Notes: generated by a model not told the origin, from the sequence alone. DNA of 64,000 nt from Rhodanobacteraceae bacterium (GCA_016790075.1 JAEUPP010000039.1:372001-436000); one strand, 5' to 3'; shown: positions 53,123-62,986, numbered from the stretch's first letter. A program made the numbers and translations.

Positions 53123-54136
53123 TCAGCCTTTGCGCAGACTTTCAATCAACGCATCGGCAAATGCCTCCGTGTTGCCGTTGCCACCGAGATCCGGCGTGAC
53201 CCGGTCCTTGCGGCCAACGACGTCGCGGATCGCGGCACGCACGCGCTGCGCCTGGTCTTCCAGGCCAAGATGGCCGAGCATCTGGCAGGCCGCCAGCAGC
53301 AGAGCGCAGGGATTGGCAACCCCCTTGCCGGCGATATCAGGCGCCGAACCGTGTACGGCTTCAAAGATCGCCGCCTCAGTACCGATATTCGCGCCGGGCG
53401 CCAGTCCGAGACCGCCGACGAGCCCGGCGCAAAGATCGGAAATGATGTCGCCAAACAGGTTGGTCGTCACGATCACGTCAAACTGCTGCGGATTCATCAC
53501 CAGCTGCATGCAGCAGTTGTCGACGATCATTTCGTTGCACTGAATCTCGGCATATTCGCCGGCCACCTCGCGCGCGACCTTGAGGAACAGGCCTGAGGTG
53601 GTCTTCATGATGTTGGCCTTATGGACAACCGTGACCTTCCGGCGTCCCTGGCGCCGCGCCAGCTCGAAAGCGTAGCGCACGATACGCTCGGAACCGCGCC
53701 GCGTGACCTTGATCTGAGAATGTGCGGTGTCGCCGTCTTCCGACAGTGTCTGGCCTTCCGACCCATAGGCGCCTTCCGTGTTCTCGCGAACGGTAATCAG
53801 ATCGATGTTGTCGTAGCGCGCCTTGGTACCGGGAATCGTGATTGCCGGGCGCACATTGGCATAGAGATCGAAGCGCTTGCGCAGTTCCACGTTGAGCGAT
53901 GAGAACCCGCCGCCGATTGGCGTGGTCAGAGGCCCCTTGAGTGCAACGCGATGCCGCGCGATCGACTCCATGGTTGCCTGCGGCAGCAGTTCGCCGTAGC
54001 GCTCCTGTGCCGAGATGCCCGCGTCAACGAACTCGTAGCTCAACCCGGATTTCAGCTCATCCAGAACGCGCAAGGTCGCGCTCATGATTTCCGGTCCTAT
54101 GCCGTCGCCACGGATTACGGCGATAGTCTTGCTCAT
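53123..54136 (-). CDS. icd: NAD-type isocitrate dehydrogenase
   Basis: A 337-residue beta-decarboxylating dehydrogenase. IAVIRGDGIGPEIMSATLR opens it, and SSLNVELRKRFDLYANVRP carries the substrate-binding Arg/Ser cluster. LITVRENTEGAYGSEG, NLFGDIISDLCAGLVGGLG and EAVHGSAPDIAGKGVANP are diagnostic. Length and motifs match the short, homo-oligomeric NAD enzymes of Xanthomonadales rather than E. coli NADP-Icd. Homoisocitrate or isopropylmalate dehydrogenase are related alternatives, less likely given ENTEGAY and SSLNVELR. Confidence 0.88.
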   Translation of the reverse strand: MSKTIAVIRGDGIGPEIMSATLRVLDELKSGLSYEFVDAGISAQERYGELLPQATMESIARHRVALKGPLTTPIGGGFSSLNVELRKRFDLYANVRPAITIPGTKARYDNIDLITVRENTEGAYGSEGQTLSEDGDTAHSQIKVTRRGSERIVRYAFELARRQGRRKVTVVHKANIMKTTSGLFLKVAREVAGEYAEIQCNEMIVDNCCMQLVMNPQQFDVIVTTNLFGDIISDLCAGLVGGLGLAPGANIGTEAAIFEAVHGSAPDIAGKGVANPCALLLAACQMLGHLGLEDQAQRVRAAIRDVVGRKDRVTPDLGGNGNTEAFADALIESLRKG

Positions 54137-54220
54137 GGGGATACTCCAGTGCCGGCTTGTCTGAGACAAAGAAAACCCCGCATTATCGGAGATGCCCACA
54201 CCCTGAACAACCACCGTCGT

Positions 54221-55357
54221 ATGCGCCCAGTCTCCGTATTCGCACGCGCTGTGCGCCTGGCCGGCCTGGCCGGTGGCAGCATCGCCAGCATGGCCGCATT
54301 GGCTTCCGATCCGGTACTGGCCCCCTACAGCGACAGTCCAGAACTGCGTATAGAAGCCCTTAGCGATACCCCCGCGATACGTCCACGGCTGCGACTACAG
54401 GGCAACTGGCCTACCCCCTGCCTGCCCGAGATCGATGAAATTCAGCTTGAGGGCAATGAACTTCGCATTGGCTTGCGTTCAAGGAAACCACTCTGCGCAC
54501 GCGCCAGCGTGCCGTTTGATATCGAGGTAGACCTCACTGCGCAACTCGGCCGACAGTGGCCGGCGACGCCACTACGGGTCAGCGTCGTCACGGCCAACGA
54601 TGCAACCGCACCGTCGCAATTGCGCGGATTCGCCGTGATCACGCCGCAACCAGGCCCGCGCGCAGTGCCCTCGTCAGGGCTATGGTGGCCGCTGCCGAGC
54701 GACGACGCGGCCAACCCCATGGCAGGCACGGGGTTCAGTTTCGAGATCCAGGGCAACACCATCGCCGCCGCCGTACTTGGCCACACGGGCAATGGTGATG
54801 CCATCTGGTATTTCGGTACCGGCCAACTGCGCGGCAGCACCACGGAGATCGATCTGGTTGCGGCAACCCGCGACGGAATAGCCGGAGAGCGCCGCGCCAG
54901 CGACGACGCCGTACTGACACTGGAATTCGATGGCAATGGCCGCGCAACGGCCTGGCTAGGCCAGTACGAACGCGGGGAGAATCAGCCGGTGCTGCGGCAA
55001 CAGGTCATCGCCTTGGCCCATTTGCCCTTTGCCGAGCGTACCGACGGCGCCGCCTGGCAAGGCGACTGGGTATTGCTTGGCGCGACGCCTGGCCAACCAC
55101 GCAGCGCGCGGCAGCTACGCCTTCGCGCCGAGACGTTTCTCGCCGTCGCGAACTACGCAATCAACGCTGACGACGGATCAATACTCCGCTGCGAACGTGA
55201 CCCGACAGCGCCCAAGGTGGCGCCGCCACGACGCTGCCGCCTCACCGACGCGCAAAATACGCTTGTCGCCGAATTCGACGCCATCGACATCAATCGCCTC
55301 GACGGCTTCGCACCGGATGGCACGCCCGTACAGCTTATTCGCGCCGACAGGCGCTGA
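54221..55357 (+). CDS. Secreted protein with beta-rich modules shared with 50698-53034
   Basis: A 378-residue exported protein (signal ARAVRLAGLAGGSIASMAALA). Residues ~148-205 (GLWWPLPSDDAANPMAGTG, then FSFEIQGN and GDAIWYFGTGQLRG) match the module in the neighbouring exoprotein: an aromatic G-x-W-W start, a loop, G-x-G and an alternating strand. A second, weaker copy follows (GDWVLLGATPGQPRSARQL). The N-terminal 130 residues look like an Ig-like domain. ATG 54221 gives a good signal peptide. No family name recalled. Confidence 0.65.
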   Translation: MRPVSVFARAVRLAGLAGGSIASMAALASDPVLAPYSDSPELRIEALSDTPAIRPRLRLQGNWPTPCLPEIDEIQLEGNELRIGLRSRKPLCARASVPFDIEVDLTAQLGRQWPATPLRVSVVTANDATAPSQLRGFAVITPQPGPRAVPSSGLWWPLPSDDAANPMAGTGFSFEIQGNTIAAAVLGHTGNGDAIWYFGTGQLRGSTTEIDLVAATRDGIAGERRASDDAVLTLEFDGNGRATAWLGQYERGENQPVLRQQVIALAHLPFAERTDGAAWQGDWVLLGATPGQPRSARQLRLRAETFLAVANYAINADDGSILRCERDPTAPKVAPPRRCRLTDAQNTLVAEFDAIDINRLDGFAPDGTPVQLIRADRR

Positions 55358-55362
55358 CGGGC

Positions 55363-55749
55363 TCAGTCCGCTGCATGATCATGCGGCGGCGGCACATCGG
55401 CTTGCTCCGCCTCAAGCTGGTCAAGGAAGTCGACGGCGCGGCGCAGATGCGGAATCACGATCGAGCCGCCGACCACAAGCGCGACGCTGAACACCTCGAA
55501 AAATTCGTCGCGACTTAACCCGGCCTCGCGGCACTGCGCCACGTGATACGCAATGCAATCGTCACAGCGCAGCACCATGGAGGCGACCAGCCCCAGCATC
55601 TCCTTGGTCTTTACATCGAGTACTCCGCTCTTGTAGGTCTGCGTGTCGAGCGCGAAGAAGCGCCGGACGACCTGGTTGTCCTGCGCGAGAATCCGCTCGT
55701 TCATGCGTTTGCGGAATTCGGTGAACTGGCGCACGCGGTCATCACTCAT
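55363..55749 (-). CDS. AhpD-like carboxymuconolactone decarboxylase family protein
   Basis: A 128-residue all-helical protein. MVLRCDDCIAYHVAQCREAG holds the CxxC and His used by AhpD-like peroxidase partners, followed by FEVFSVALVVGGS. Such proteins reduce peroxiredoxin partners via the CxxC pair. The gene starts by overlapping the glutaredoxin stop (ATGA), so a shared thiol-redox role is reasonable. It converges on the secreted protein, with only 5 bases between stops. Confidence 0.85.
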   Translation of the reverse strand: MSDDRVRQFTEFRKRMNERILAQDNQVVRRFFALDTQTYKSGVLDVKTKEMLGLVASMVLRCDDCIAYHVAQCREAGLSRDEFFEVFSVALVVGGSIVIPHLRRAVDFLDQLEAEQADVPPPHDHAAD

Positions 55750-56009
55750 GCGGAGTTTCCCAGTAGCTGTGCCAGCCGCCCGCTGCGATCGGCCGCGACA
55801 AGATCGTCATGTCCGCCGACATACTGGTCGTTGATGAAGATCTGCGGCACGGTACGGCGGCCGCCGCTGCGCGCAAGCATCTCCTCGCGCTTGGAGTCGT
55901 CGGCATCGATGCGGATTTCGCTATAGCCCAATCCTTTGGCCTTGAGCATGCTCTTCGCTGCAACGCAGTAGGGGCAGATCGCAGTTGTATACATTTCTAT
56001 CTTGTTCAT
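55746..56009 (-). CDS. grxC: Glutaredoxin
   Basis: An 87-residue thioredoxin-fold protein. ATG 56009 has AGGAGG seven bases upstream. IEMYTTAICPYCVAAKSML carries the CPYC dithiol site near residues 12-15, RRTVPQIFIND holds the cis-Pro, and YVGGHDDL is the glutathione-binding turn. This matches GrxC/Grx3. It reduces disulphides using glutathione. It overlaps the AhpD-like gene, probably one transcript. Divergent from bepA. Confidence 0.93.
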   Translation of the reverse strand: MNKIEMYTTAICPYCVAAKSMLKAKGLGYSEIRIDADDSKREEMLARSGGRRTVPQIFINDQYVGGHDDLVAADRSGRLAQLLGNSA

Positions 56010-56225
56010 GCATTCCTCCTGCCGTATTGCGGCGGGGAAACTCAGCCCCCGCCGGCACAGGCGCCATTGTGGGGCCGGATTTCGGTTCGACAAGTGCACG
56101 GCGGAACCGGGGAGACGATACCTGGGCCGAAACTGGGCATGAATGCACAGGGCCAGGCTATTGGCAGCGGGAACCTCCCGTAGGTTAAGGTGTCGCAGCT
56201 TTCACTATTGCCGTACGGTCCGGCC

Positions 56226-57908
56226 ATGCGAACCTGGTTCATCGCCCTACTGAGTTTCTGCGCCACCGGCCTTGCGGGAGCGCGCGAATCCGGCGTGCGG
56301 CTGCCTGACATCGGCAGTTCCGCGGCAGCCATCCTCTCACCGCAGGAACAGCGCGCCTACGGTGCCAGCATGTTGCATGAACTGCGTTCATACGACCTGA
56401 TCCTCGACGATCCGCTGCTGGTCGACTACATCAATGCACTGGGCTACCGTCTGGTCGCCCATAGCGACAAACCCGAACAGTCCTATACCTTCTTTGTCGT
56501 ACGCGACACGGCGATCAACGCGTTTGCCGCCCCAGGCGGCTATATCGGCATCAATAGCGGACTCATCACGACAGCCATCGATGAAGGCGAAGTCGCCGCC
56601 GTGCTGGCGCACGAGGTCGCCCATATCAGCCAGAATCACTTGCTGCGCGCCTTCGAGGACTCGCAGAAGGCCTCGCTACCGATCGCGCTGGCCATGCTGG
56701 GCGCCATGATTGCAGCGCAAGGCGCCAGCGGTGACGGCGCTGAGGCAGCGATGGTGGCTGGCACATCATTGATCCAGCAGCGCCAGATCAACTTCACGCG
56801 CAAGGACGAGATCGAGGCCGACCGCGTCGGCATACAGACGCTTGCGCGCGCCGACTTCGACCCACAGTACATGGCCAGTTTTTTCGCCCGTATGGAGCGT
56901 GCGCTACGCCCCGGTGCAGGCGACCGGGGCATTCCCGACCTGCTGCGCACCCACCCGGTCAATACCGACCGCATCAGTGATGCCAAGGCACGAGCGGATG
57001 CGCTGGCCGAAGAACAGAAGGCTGCTCGGACGCGTAGCAGTAAGCTGCCGCAGGTCACAACCAACTACACACTGAGGCCGGCGCAAGCGGACGACCTTTC
57101 TCTGCCGACGCAGCTGGACACGGTTCTAGTCAAAGCCGAAGCGCCAAGTCTTTACTTCGCGCTGATGCGAGAACGTGCCCGCGTACTGTCAGCGGCACAG
57201 CCTGGCGCGCTGATCGCGTACTACACCGACAACCGGCGGGAACCCGGCAGTGTTGCCGCCGCTGCTGCAGCCTATGGCCATGCACTCGCGCTCTGGCGTA
57301 CGGGCCAGGGCGAAAGGGCGCGCGAACTGCTAGCAGCACTCACCGAAGGCGCGCCGAGCGTCCTGCCTTACCAGCTGGCGCTTGCTCAGGCCGAGGCCCA
57401 GGCCGGTAAGCGCACCGACGCACTGAGCCGCTATGAGCGCCTGGTCGCGAACTCGCCGTCGAATCGGGCCATTTCGATAGCTTATGCCCAGACCCTGATC
57501 GAAGACGGCAAAGCCGTCAGCGGTCGCCGGGCACAGGATCTGTTACGCCCGCTCATGGCCGAGGAGATCGATGACCCCGAGATTTATCGCGTATTCGCGC
57601 GCGCGTCGGAGCTCGGCGGCGACAAGATCCGCGCGGCCGAAGCTTATGCCGATGTCGCACTGCTCAGCGGCCGGCTCGAAGATGCAATGAACCAGCTGCG
57701 TGCCCTGACCGACCGGCGCGATCTCGATTACTACCAACGTGCGCGTATCGAGGCGCGTATCGCCGAAGTGACACCTTATGTGCTGGAACTACGCCGTCGC
57801 GGGGTAAAACCACAGGATCAGGGCCGCCTGACGCCGAGTTTTTCCTGCCAGGATTCAGACTCTTGTGCGTCCATGTCATCGAGGCGTAACAATCCTGCAT
57901 TGCAATAG
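56226..57908 (+). CDS. bepA: Periplasmic M48 metalloprotease with TPR region (BepA-like)
   Basis: A 560-residue envelope quality-control protease. Signal MRTWFIALLSFCATGLAGA, then the zinc motif HEVAH at residues 129-133 inside LAHEVAHISQNHLLRA, and KDEIEADRVG with the third ligand Glu. The C-terminal half has TPR-like helices (YGHALALWRTGQGERARELL), which in E. coli BepA contact the BAM complex and LptD. ATG 56226 is chosen for the signal peptide. Next to phoB, but no functional link is obvious. Confidence 0.9.
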   Translation: MRTWFIALLSFCATGLAGARESGVRLPDIGSSAAAILSPQEQRAYGASMLHELRSYDLILDDPLLVDYINALGYRLVAHSDKPEQSYTFFVVRDTAINAFAAPGGYIGINSGLITTAIDEGEVAAVLAHEVAHISQNHLLRAFEDSQKASLPIALAMLGAMIAAQGASGDGAEAAMVAGTSLIQQRQINFTRKDEIEADRVGIQTLARADFDPQYMASFFARMERALRPGAGDRGIPDLLRTHPVNTDRISDAKARADALAEEQKAARTRSSKLPQVTTNYTLRPAQADDLSLPTQLDTVLVKAEAPSLYFALMRERARVLSAAQPGALIAYYTDNRREPGSVAAAAAAYGHALALWRTGQGERARELLAALTEGAPSVLPYQLALAQAEAQAGKRTDALSRYERLVANSPSNRAISIAYAQTLIEDGKAVSGRRAQDLLRPLMAEEIDDPEIYRVFARASELGGDKIRAAEAYADVALLSGRLEDAMNQLRALTDRRDLDYYQRARIEARIAEVTPYVLELRRRGVKPQDQGRLTPSFSCQDSDSCASMSSRRNNPALQ

Positions 57909-57956
57909 CGTTGCTGTCACAAAAGCGTCGCGCCGCGACGCACACCACGTCCAATT

Positions 57957-58646
57957 GTGCAAAAACGCATCCTCATAGTTGAAGACGAAACCGCGATACG
58001 CGACATGGTTGCATTCGCCCTGCGCAAAGCGGGCATGGACCCGGTCCACGCTGCTGACGCACGCATTGCACAGTCAGCGATAGCCGAACGCGTCCCGGAC
58101 ATGATCCTGCTGGACTGGATGCTGCCAGGCATGAGCGGCCTGGAATATGCGCGCCGCCTGCGCCGTGAAGACCTTACGCGTGAAGTCCCCATCATCATGC
58201 TGACCGCACGCGGCGAGGAAGGTGATCGAGTCAGCGGCCTCGACGCCGGCGTCGACGATTATGTCGTGAAACCGTTCTCCGCCCGGGAGCTGATCGCCCG
58301 CATCAAGGCGGTCATGCGCCGCACCCACGGTGACGAAGGCGACGGCGTGGTCGAACTCGGCGGCCTGCGCATCGACGGAGCAGCGCATCGCGTCTATGCC
58401 GGCGAGAACACCGTGCAGATCGGCCCAACCGAATACCGTCTGCTGCATTTCTTCATGACTCATGCCGAACGCGTCTACTCGCGCAGCCAGCTGCTTGATC
58501 AGGTCTGGGGCGGCAGCGTCTATGTCGAGGAACGGACCGTCGATGTGCATATCCGCCGCCTGCGCAAGACACTGGAGCCATATCAGCTGGAAAACCTCGT
58601 CCAGACTGTGCGCGGTGCAGGCTACCGTTTCTCGGTAACCCCCTAA
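57957..58646 (+). CDS. phoB: Phosphate-regulon response regulator PhoB
   Basis: A 229-residue OmpR/PhoB-type regulator. The receiver domain has acidic residues (EDE) and phospho-acceptor Asp53 in [13 protein letters not shown], with Thr in [10 protein letters not shown] and Lys in DYVVKPF. The DNA-binding winged helix occupies about 135-229 ([20 protein letters not shown], then [17 protein letters not shown]). The start is GTG 57957. phoR follows after 25 bases. Confidence 0.95.
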   Translation: MQKRILIVEDETAIRDMVAFALRKAGMDPVHAADARIAQSAIAERVPDMILLDWMLPGMSGLEYARRLRREDLTREVPIIMLTARGEEGDRVSGLDAGVDDYVVKPFSARELIARIKAVMRRTHGDEGDGVVELGGLRIDGAAHRVYAGENTVQIGPTEYRLLHFFMTHAERVYSRSQLLDQVWGGSVYVEERTVDVHIRRLRKTLEPYQLENLVQTVRGAGYRFSVTP

Positions 58647-58671
58647 GACTCCGCGCAGGCGCCCCGATAGC

Positions 58672-59988
58672 ATGAACGGACGCGTCGAAAGCGCCTTTGC
58701 AACCAGTCTCTGGCATGCGGCTGGCGTGATCGCAGTCGCCATGCTGCTAGGCCTGCTTGTCGGCGGTCTGGCGTGGTGGCTATTCGCCGCCACAGCGTTG
58801 TTGCTCGCTCACACGCTGCGACAACTACGCCGCTACGGCTTCTGGCTACAGAGCAATTCGCGCCAGGTCGACGTCGATGACAATACTCTCTGGGCTGCGC
58901 TGTATCGTATTCCTGTACAGCGCCAGCGCCGCGAGCTTGCACGCCGGCGACGGCTGATTCAGCTACTGCGCACATTCCGCACGACAGCCGCCGCCCTGCC
59001 TGATGCCACCGTCGTGCTCGACGACGGGGGCGCAATCCTCTGGTTCAACGCCGCGGCAACTCGCCTGCTGGGTCTGAGCTATCCACAAGATCTCGGCGGC
59101 CATTTCTCGAATCTGGTGCGCTCGCCGCGCGTAACACGCTGGCTTCAGAACGGAGACTGGAGTGAATCGCTGGTGGACGTACCGGCGCCAACCGACGACG
59201 CGCTGCGCCTTGGCCTACGCATCATTCCGTATGCCCAGGGCCGCCGCCTGCTGGTGGCACGCGACACTTCCAAACTGATGCAGCTCGAACAGGTACGCCG
59301 CGATTTCGTTGCCAACGTGTCGCACGAGCTGCGTACACCGTTGACCGTAGTACACGGCTACCTCGACCTGATCGAGCCGGAGCAGGCACCGGAGCTCGAA
59401 CCTATCCTCGCCGAATTGCGCACCCAGTCGCGCCGGATGACTCAGATCGTCGAGGATCTGCTGACCTTGTCGCGACTCGAAGCGCAGGACAGCCTGCCCG
59501 AAGAACGCGTAACCATGAGCACGGTACTGCAGACGCTCAGGCGCGAGGCGGAAGCCCTCAGTCTCGGACGTCATGTAATCAGCGTTTCGCGGCATACCGA
59601 TATCGACCTCAGGGGTTCGCCGAAAGAGCTGCACAGTGCGTTCTCGAACCTGGTCAGCAATGCCGTGCGCTACACCCCGGCGGGCGGGCGCATCGAAATC
59701 TCCTGGGAGCTCCACGACGGACTTGCCGTGTTCCGCGTCAGCGACACAGGCCAGGGCATTGCACCAAGCCATCTGCCACGCATTACCGAGCGCTTCTACC
59801 GGGTTTCCAGCAGCCGCTCACGCGATACCGGCGGCACTGGTCTGGGCCTGTCCATCGTCAAGCATGTATTGCAACTGCATCAGGCACGGCTGACCATCGA
59901 GAGCGAGGTCGGCGTTGGCAGCACGTTCGCCTGCCACTTCGGCAGCGAACGGCACTACGCGGCAACCGCGCACGAGGAAATCGGGTGA
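58672..59988 (+). CDS. phoR: Phosphate-regulon sensor kinase PhoR
   Basis: A 438-residue inner-membrane histidine kinase. Two hydrophobic helices near the start (AAGVIAVAMLLGLLVGGLAW and LFAATALLLAHTL), then a PAS domain (ALPDATVVLDDGGAILWFN). The HisKA box is FVANVSHELRTPLTVVHGY with phospho-His218, and the ATPase motifs are LVSNAVRYTPAGG, VSDTGQGI and GGTGLGLSIVKH. Lacking a large periplasmic domain, it probably senses phosphate through the Pst system. Its stop overlaps the next gene (GTGA). Confidence 0.95.
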   Translation: MNGRVESAFATSLWHAAGVIAVAMLLGLLVGGLAWWLFAATALLLAHTLRQLRRYGFWLQSNSRQVDVDDNTLWAALYRIPVQRQRRELARRRRLIQLLRTFRTTAAALPDATVVLDDGGAILWFNAAATRLLGLSYPQDLGGHFSNLVRSPRVTRWLQNGDWSESLVDVPAPTDDALRLGLRIIPYAQGRRLLVARDTSKLMQLEQVRRDFVANVSHELRTPLTVVHGYLDLIEPEQAPELEPILAELRTQSRRMTQIVEDLLTLSRLEAQDSLPEERVTMSTVLQTLRREAEALSLGRHVISVSRHTDIDLRGSPKELHSAFSNLVSNAVRYTPAGGRIEISWELHDGLAVFRVSDTGQGIAPSHLPRITERFYRVSSSRSRDTGGTGLGLSIVKHVLQLHQARLTIESEVGVGSTFACHFGSERHYAATAHEEIG

Positions 59989-60902
59989 AGTCTGTCACCG
60001 CAGCACGCTGGCTGCTTACGCTACTGTGCGCGCTGACCTGGCCCGCCGTGGCACAGTCTTCGCTGACCAGCGTCGGCTCCGACACGCTCGGCGAACTCAT
60101 GCAGGCCTGGGCCCAGCGCTACGCGTTCGCCGCGCCCGAAGTACATATCCAGATCCGGACGCCCGGCTCGGCGGCGGCGCCGACTGCGCTGGCGACCGGC
60201 GCCGCCGACATAGGACCGATGAGCCGGGCGATGAGCGCGGCCGAGATCGCGAGCTACCGACTGCGCCGTGGCCGCGAGCCGGGGCGCATCCGGGTTGCGT
60301 TCGACGCCGTCGCGCTGTTCGTACATCCGGACAATCCGTTGCCGTCACTGGATCTGACTGCGGCCGCTCGTATCTGGTCCGAACGCGCCGCCTGCGGCGG
60401 CACCGCCGTAGCACACTGGCGCGATCTCGGCATCGACGCCGCTGGCCTGGCGCAACAACCAGTATTGCGCCTGGGGCGCAATACTGCGTCAGGAACTTTT
60501 GAATTCTTCCACGATACAGCATTATGCAACAATCGCTACCGCGCAGACGTCGTGCAGTTTCCCGGCGCAAGCGCCATTGTTGCAGCAGTGGCGCGGACGC
60601 CCAATGCGATCGGGTACGCAGGACTGGGACACGTCAACGGACTCGTTCGCGTGCTGCCGCTTGCCCGCGGCGACGAACCGCCGGTGCTGCCTGATGCGGC
60701 AAGTATCGTCAGCGGGCGTTATCCTCTGGCACGCCCGCTGTATCTCTATTTCAACCGCGCCGACGACGGCCGGCCGGACCCGGCAACCGCCGACTTCCTG
60801 CGCTTCGCGCTGAGTACAACAGCCCAGGAAGTTGCCGCAAGCCGTGGATTCATCGCATTGCCGGCGACCGATGTGGCGCTGGAACTGGGACAACTGCAAT
60901 GA
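59985..60902 (+). CDS. PstS-like phosphate-binding periplasmic protein
   Basis: A 305-residue protein starting at GTG 59985, overlapping the phoR stop. Signal RWLLTLLCALTWPAVAQ. The binding fold shows SVGSDTLGELMQAWAQRY, RTPGSAAAPTALATGAADIG then PMSRAM, and RNTASGTFEFFHD, all standard for PstS phosphate-binding proteins. No pstC, pstA or pstB follows; ppk is next. It may be a sensor-type binding protein feeding PhoR, or a partner for a distant transporter. Coupling to phoR supports a regulatory role (inference). Confidence 0.82.
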   Translation: MKSVTAARWLLTLLCALTWPAVAQSSLTSVGSDTLGELMQAWAQRYAFAAPEVHIQIRTPGSAAAPTALATGAADIGPMSRAMSAAEIASYRLRRGREPGRIRVAFDAVALFVHPDNPLPSLDLTAAARIWSERAACGGTAVAHWRDLGIDAAGLAQQPVLRLGRNTASGTFEFFHDTALCNNRYRADVVQFPGASAIVAAVARTPNAIGYAGLGHVNGLVRVLPLARGDEPPVLPDAASIVSGRYPLARPLYLYFNRADDGRPDPATADFLRFALSTTAQEVAASRGFIALPATDVALELGQLQ

Positions 60903-62986
60903 CCTTGCTCAACAGCGCCATGCATCGCGATCTGACCGACCCGTCGCTGTATCTCAACCGCGAGCTGGCACAGCTCGAATTCAATTTCCGCGTGCTGGCG
61001 CAAGCGCAGGATCCGCGTGTACCGCTGATGGAACGGCTGCGCTACCTGTGTATTTCCAACAGCAATCTCGATGAATTCTTCGAGGTTCGCGTCGCCGTAC
61101 TCAAGCAGCAAATCGCGCTTAACACGCCGATGCTGGGTCCGGACGGACTGCCCCCCGGCGAAGCGCTGCACCGCATCCGCGCGCGTGCGCTGGAGCTGGT
61201 CCGCGCGCAATACGCTTTCTGGAACGACGTGCTGCTGCCCGCGCTTGGCGACGAAGGCATACGCTTCGTTACCCGCGACAAGTGGACGGTCAAACAGAAG
61301 CGCTGGCTGCAGGGCTATTTCCAGAATGAAATCCTGCCTGTGCTGTCACCGCTGGGACTGGATCCGGCCCATCCGTTCCCCCGCATCCTCAACAAGAGTC
61401 TGAACCTCGCGGTCGTGCTCAAGGGCAAGGATGCGTTTGGACGTGAAGGCCACATGGCGCTGGTGCGTGCGCCGCGTTCACTGCCGCGCATCATTCGCAT
61501 GCCGGCTGAAGTATCGGAAGGACCTTACGACTTCGTATTTCTGGCGGGTCTGTTACAGCAGTTTATCGACGAAATGTTTCCGGGCATGCGCGTGGAAGGT
61601 TCCTACCAATTCCGCGTCACACGCAATTCCGAACTCGTTGTTGACGAGGACGAGGTCGAGAATCTTGCCACTGCGCTGTCAGACGAGCTCGCCGGCCGTG
61701 GTTATGCCCATGCTGTGCGGCTGGAAATCGCTGAAACCTGCCCCAAACCCATCACCGAAATGCTGATGGCGAACTTCGAGCTTACGGAACAGGATGTCTA
61801 TCGCTGCGCTGGCCCGGTCAACATCAACCGCATCAACGCGATTTACGATCAGGTCGAGCGCCCCGACCTCAAGTTTCCGAAGTTCGTGGCGCGTATTGCA
61901 CCCGCGCTGGCCGGTGCCCAGAACGTGCTCGACGTGATCCGTGAACAGGACGTGTTGCTGCATCACCCGTTCGAATCATTCGCTGCGGTCATGGAGCTCG
62001 TGCGCCAGGCCAGCCAGGATCCGGAAGTACTCGCGATCAAGCAAACGCTCTATCGTGTCGGCGACCATTCCCCACTGGTCAATCACCTCATCGACGCCGC
62101 GCGCAACGGCAAGGACGTCACCGTCGTCGTCGAGCTGCGCGCGCGTTTCGACGAGGAAGCGAATATCCGACTTGCCAATCGCCTGCAGGAAGCCGGCGTC
62201 CAGGTCGTATACGGCGTCGTCGGCTACAAGACACACGCAAAAATGCTCCTGATCGTGCGTCGCGAACAGGGCCGCCTGCGTCGCTATGTGCATCTGTCGA
62301 CCGGCAACTACCATCAGATCACGTCCAAGCTTTACACCGACTTCGGCCTGATGACCGCCGATACCGACATCGGTGAGGACGTGCACAAGATGTTTCAGCA
62401 GCTGTCGGGACTCGGCACCGCGATCAAGCTCAAGCGCCTGCTGCAGTCCCCATTCACGCTGCACAAGGGGCTCATAGAGAAGATCGAACGCGAGATAGCC
62501 CACGCGCGCGCAGGCCGGCCAGCACGCATCATCGCAAAGATGAACGCGCTGAACGAAGCCGGCGTGATCCAGCAGTTGTATACGGCATCTATCGCGGGCG
62601 TGCAGATCGACCTCATCGTGCGCGGGGCCTGCGCGCTGCGCCCCGGCATTGCCGGGGTATCCGAAAACATCCGCGTGCGCTCGGTCATTGGACGCTTTCT
62701 CGAACACAGCCGTGTCTACTGGTTCGGCAACGATGGCGCACCGGAAATCTATTGCGCGAGCGCGGACTGGATGGAGCGCAATCTGCTGCGCCGCATCGAA
62801 ACCTGCTTCCCTATCGTTGACCCGGCACTGGCGCAGCGTGTTTACGATGAGGCGCTAGCGAATTTCCTCGCCGACAACACCCAGGCATGGATGCTGCACG
62901 CCGACGGAACCTATGTGCGCACGGAACCGGGGGAGGACATGCCACATTCCGCCCAGCTCGCGTTGCTGGCAAGACTCTGCATGTAG
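60899..62986 (+). CDS. ppk: Polyphosphate kinase PPK1
   Basis: A 695-residue enzyme that makes inorganic polyphosphate from ATP, reversibly. YLNRELAQLEFNFRVLAQAQ begins the N-domain. The phospho-His is His446 in VGYKTHAKMLLIVRRE, followed by HLSTGNYHQITSKLYTDFGL. IKQTLYRVGDHSPLV and VVVELRARFDEEANI are diagnostic. ATG 60899 overlaps the previous stop (ATGA). Adjacent to ppx, forming the usual synthesis-degradation pair. Probably phosphate-regulated with phoBR. Confidence 0.96.
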   Translation: MTLLNSAMHRDLTDPSLYLNRELAQLEFNFRVLAQAQDPRVPLMERLRYLCISNSNLDEFFEVRVAVLKQQIALNTPMLGPDGLPPGEALHRIRARALELVRAQYAFWNDVLLPALGDEGIRFVTRDKWTVKQKRWLQGYFQNEILPVLSPLGLDPAHPFPRILNKSLNLAVVLKGKDAFGREGHMALVRAPRSLPRIIRMPAEVSEGPYDFVFLAGLLQQFIDEMFPGMRVEGSYQFRVTRNSELVVDEDEVENLATALSDELAGRGYAHAVRLEIAETCPKPITEMLMANFELTEQDVYRCAGPVNINRINAIYDQVERPDLKFPKFVARIAPALAGAQNVLDVIREQDVLLHHPFESFAAVMELVRQASQDPEVLAIKQTLYRVGDHSPLVNHLIDAARNGKDVTVVVELRARFDEEANIRLANRLQEAGVQVVYGVVGYKTHAKMLLIVRREQGRLRRYVHLSTGNYHQITSKLYTDFGLMTADTDIGEDVHKMFQQLSGLGTAIKLKRLLQSPFTLHKGLIEKIEREIAHARAGRPARIIAKMNALNEAGVIQQLYTASIAGVQIDLIVRGACALRPGIAGVSENIRVRSVIGRFLEHSRVYWFGNDGAPEIYCASADWMERNLLRRIETCFPIVDPALAQRVYDEALANFLADNTQAWMLHADGTYVRTEPGEDMPHSAQLALLARLCM

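Noticed and set aside
57914-57931. Possible Pho box before phoB (CTGTCAC, AAAA, GCGTCGC)
   Set aside because: Only the first half-site fits the consensus; the second is too poor to call.
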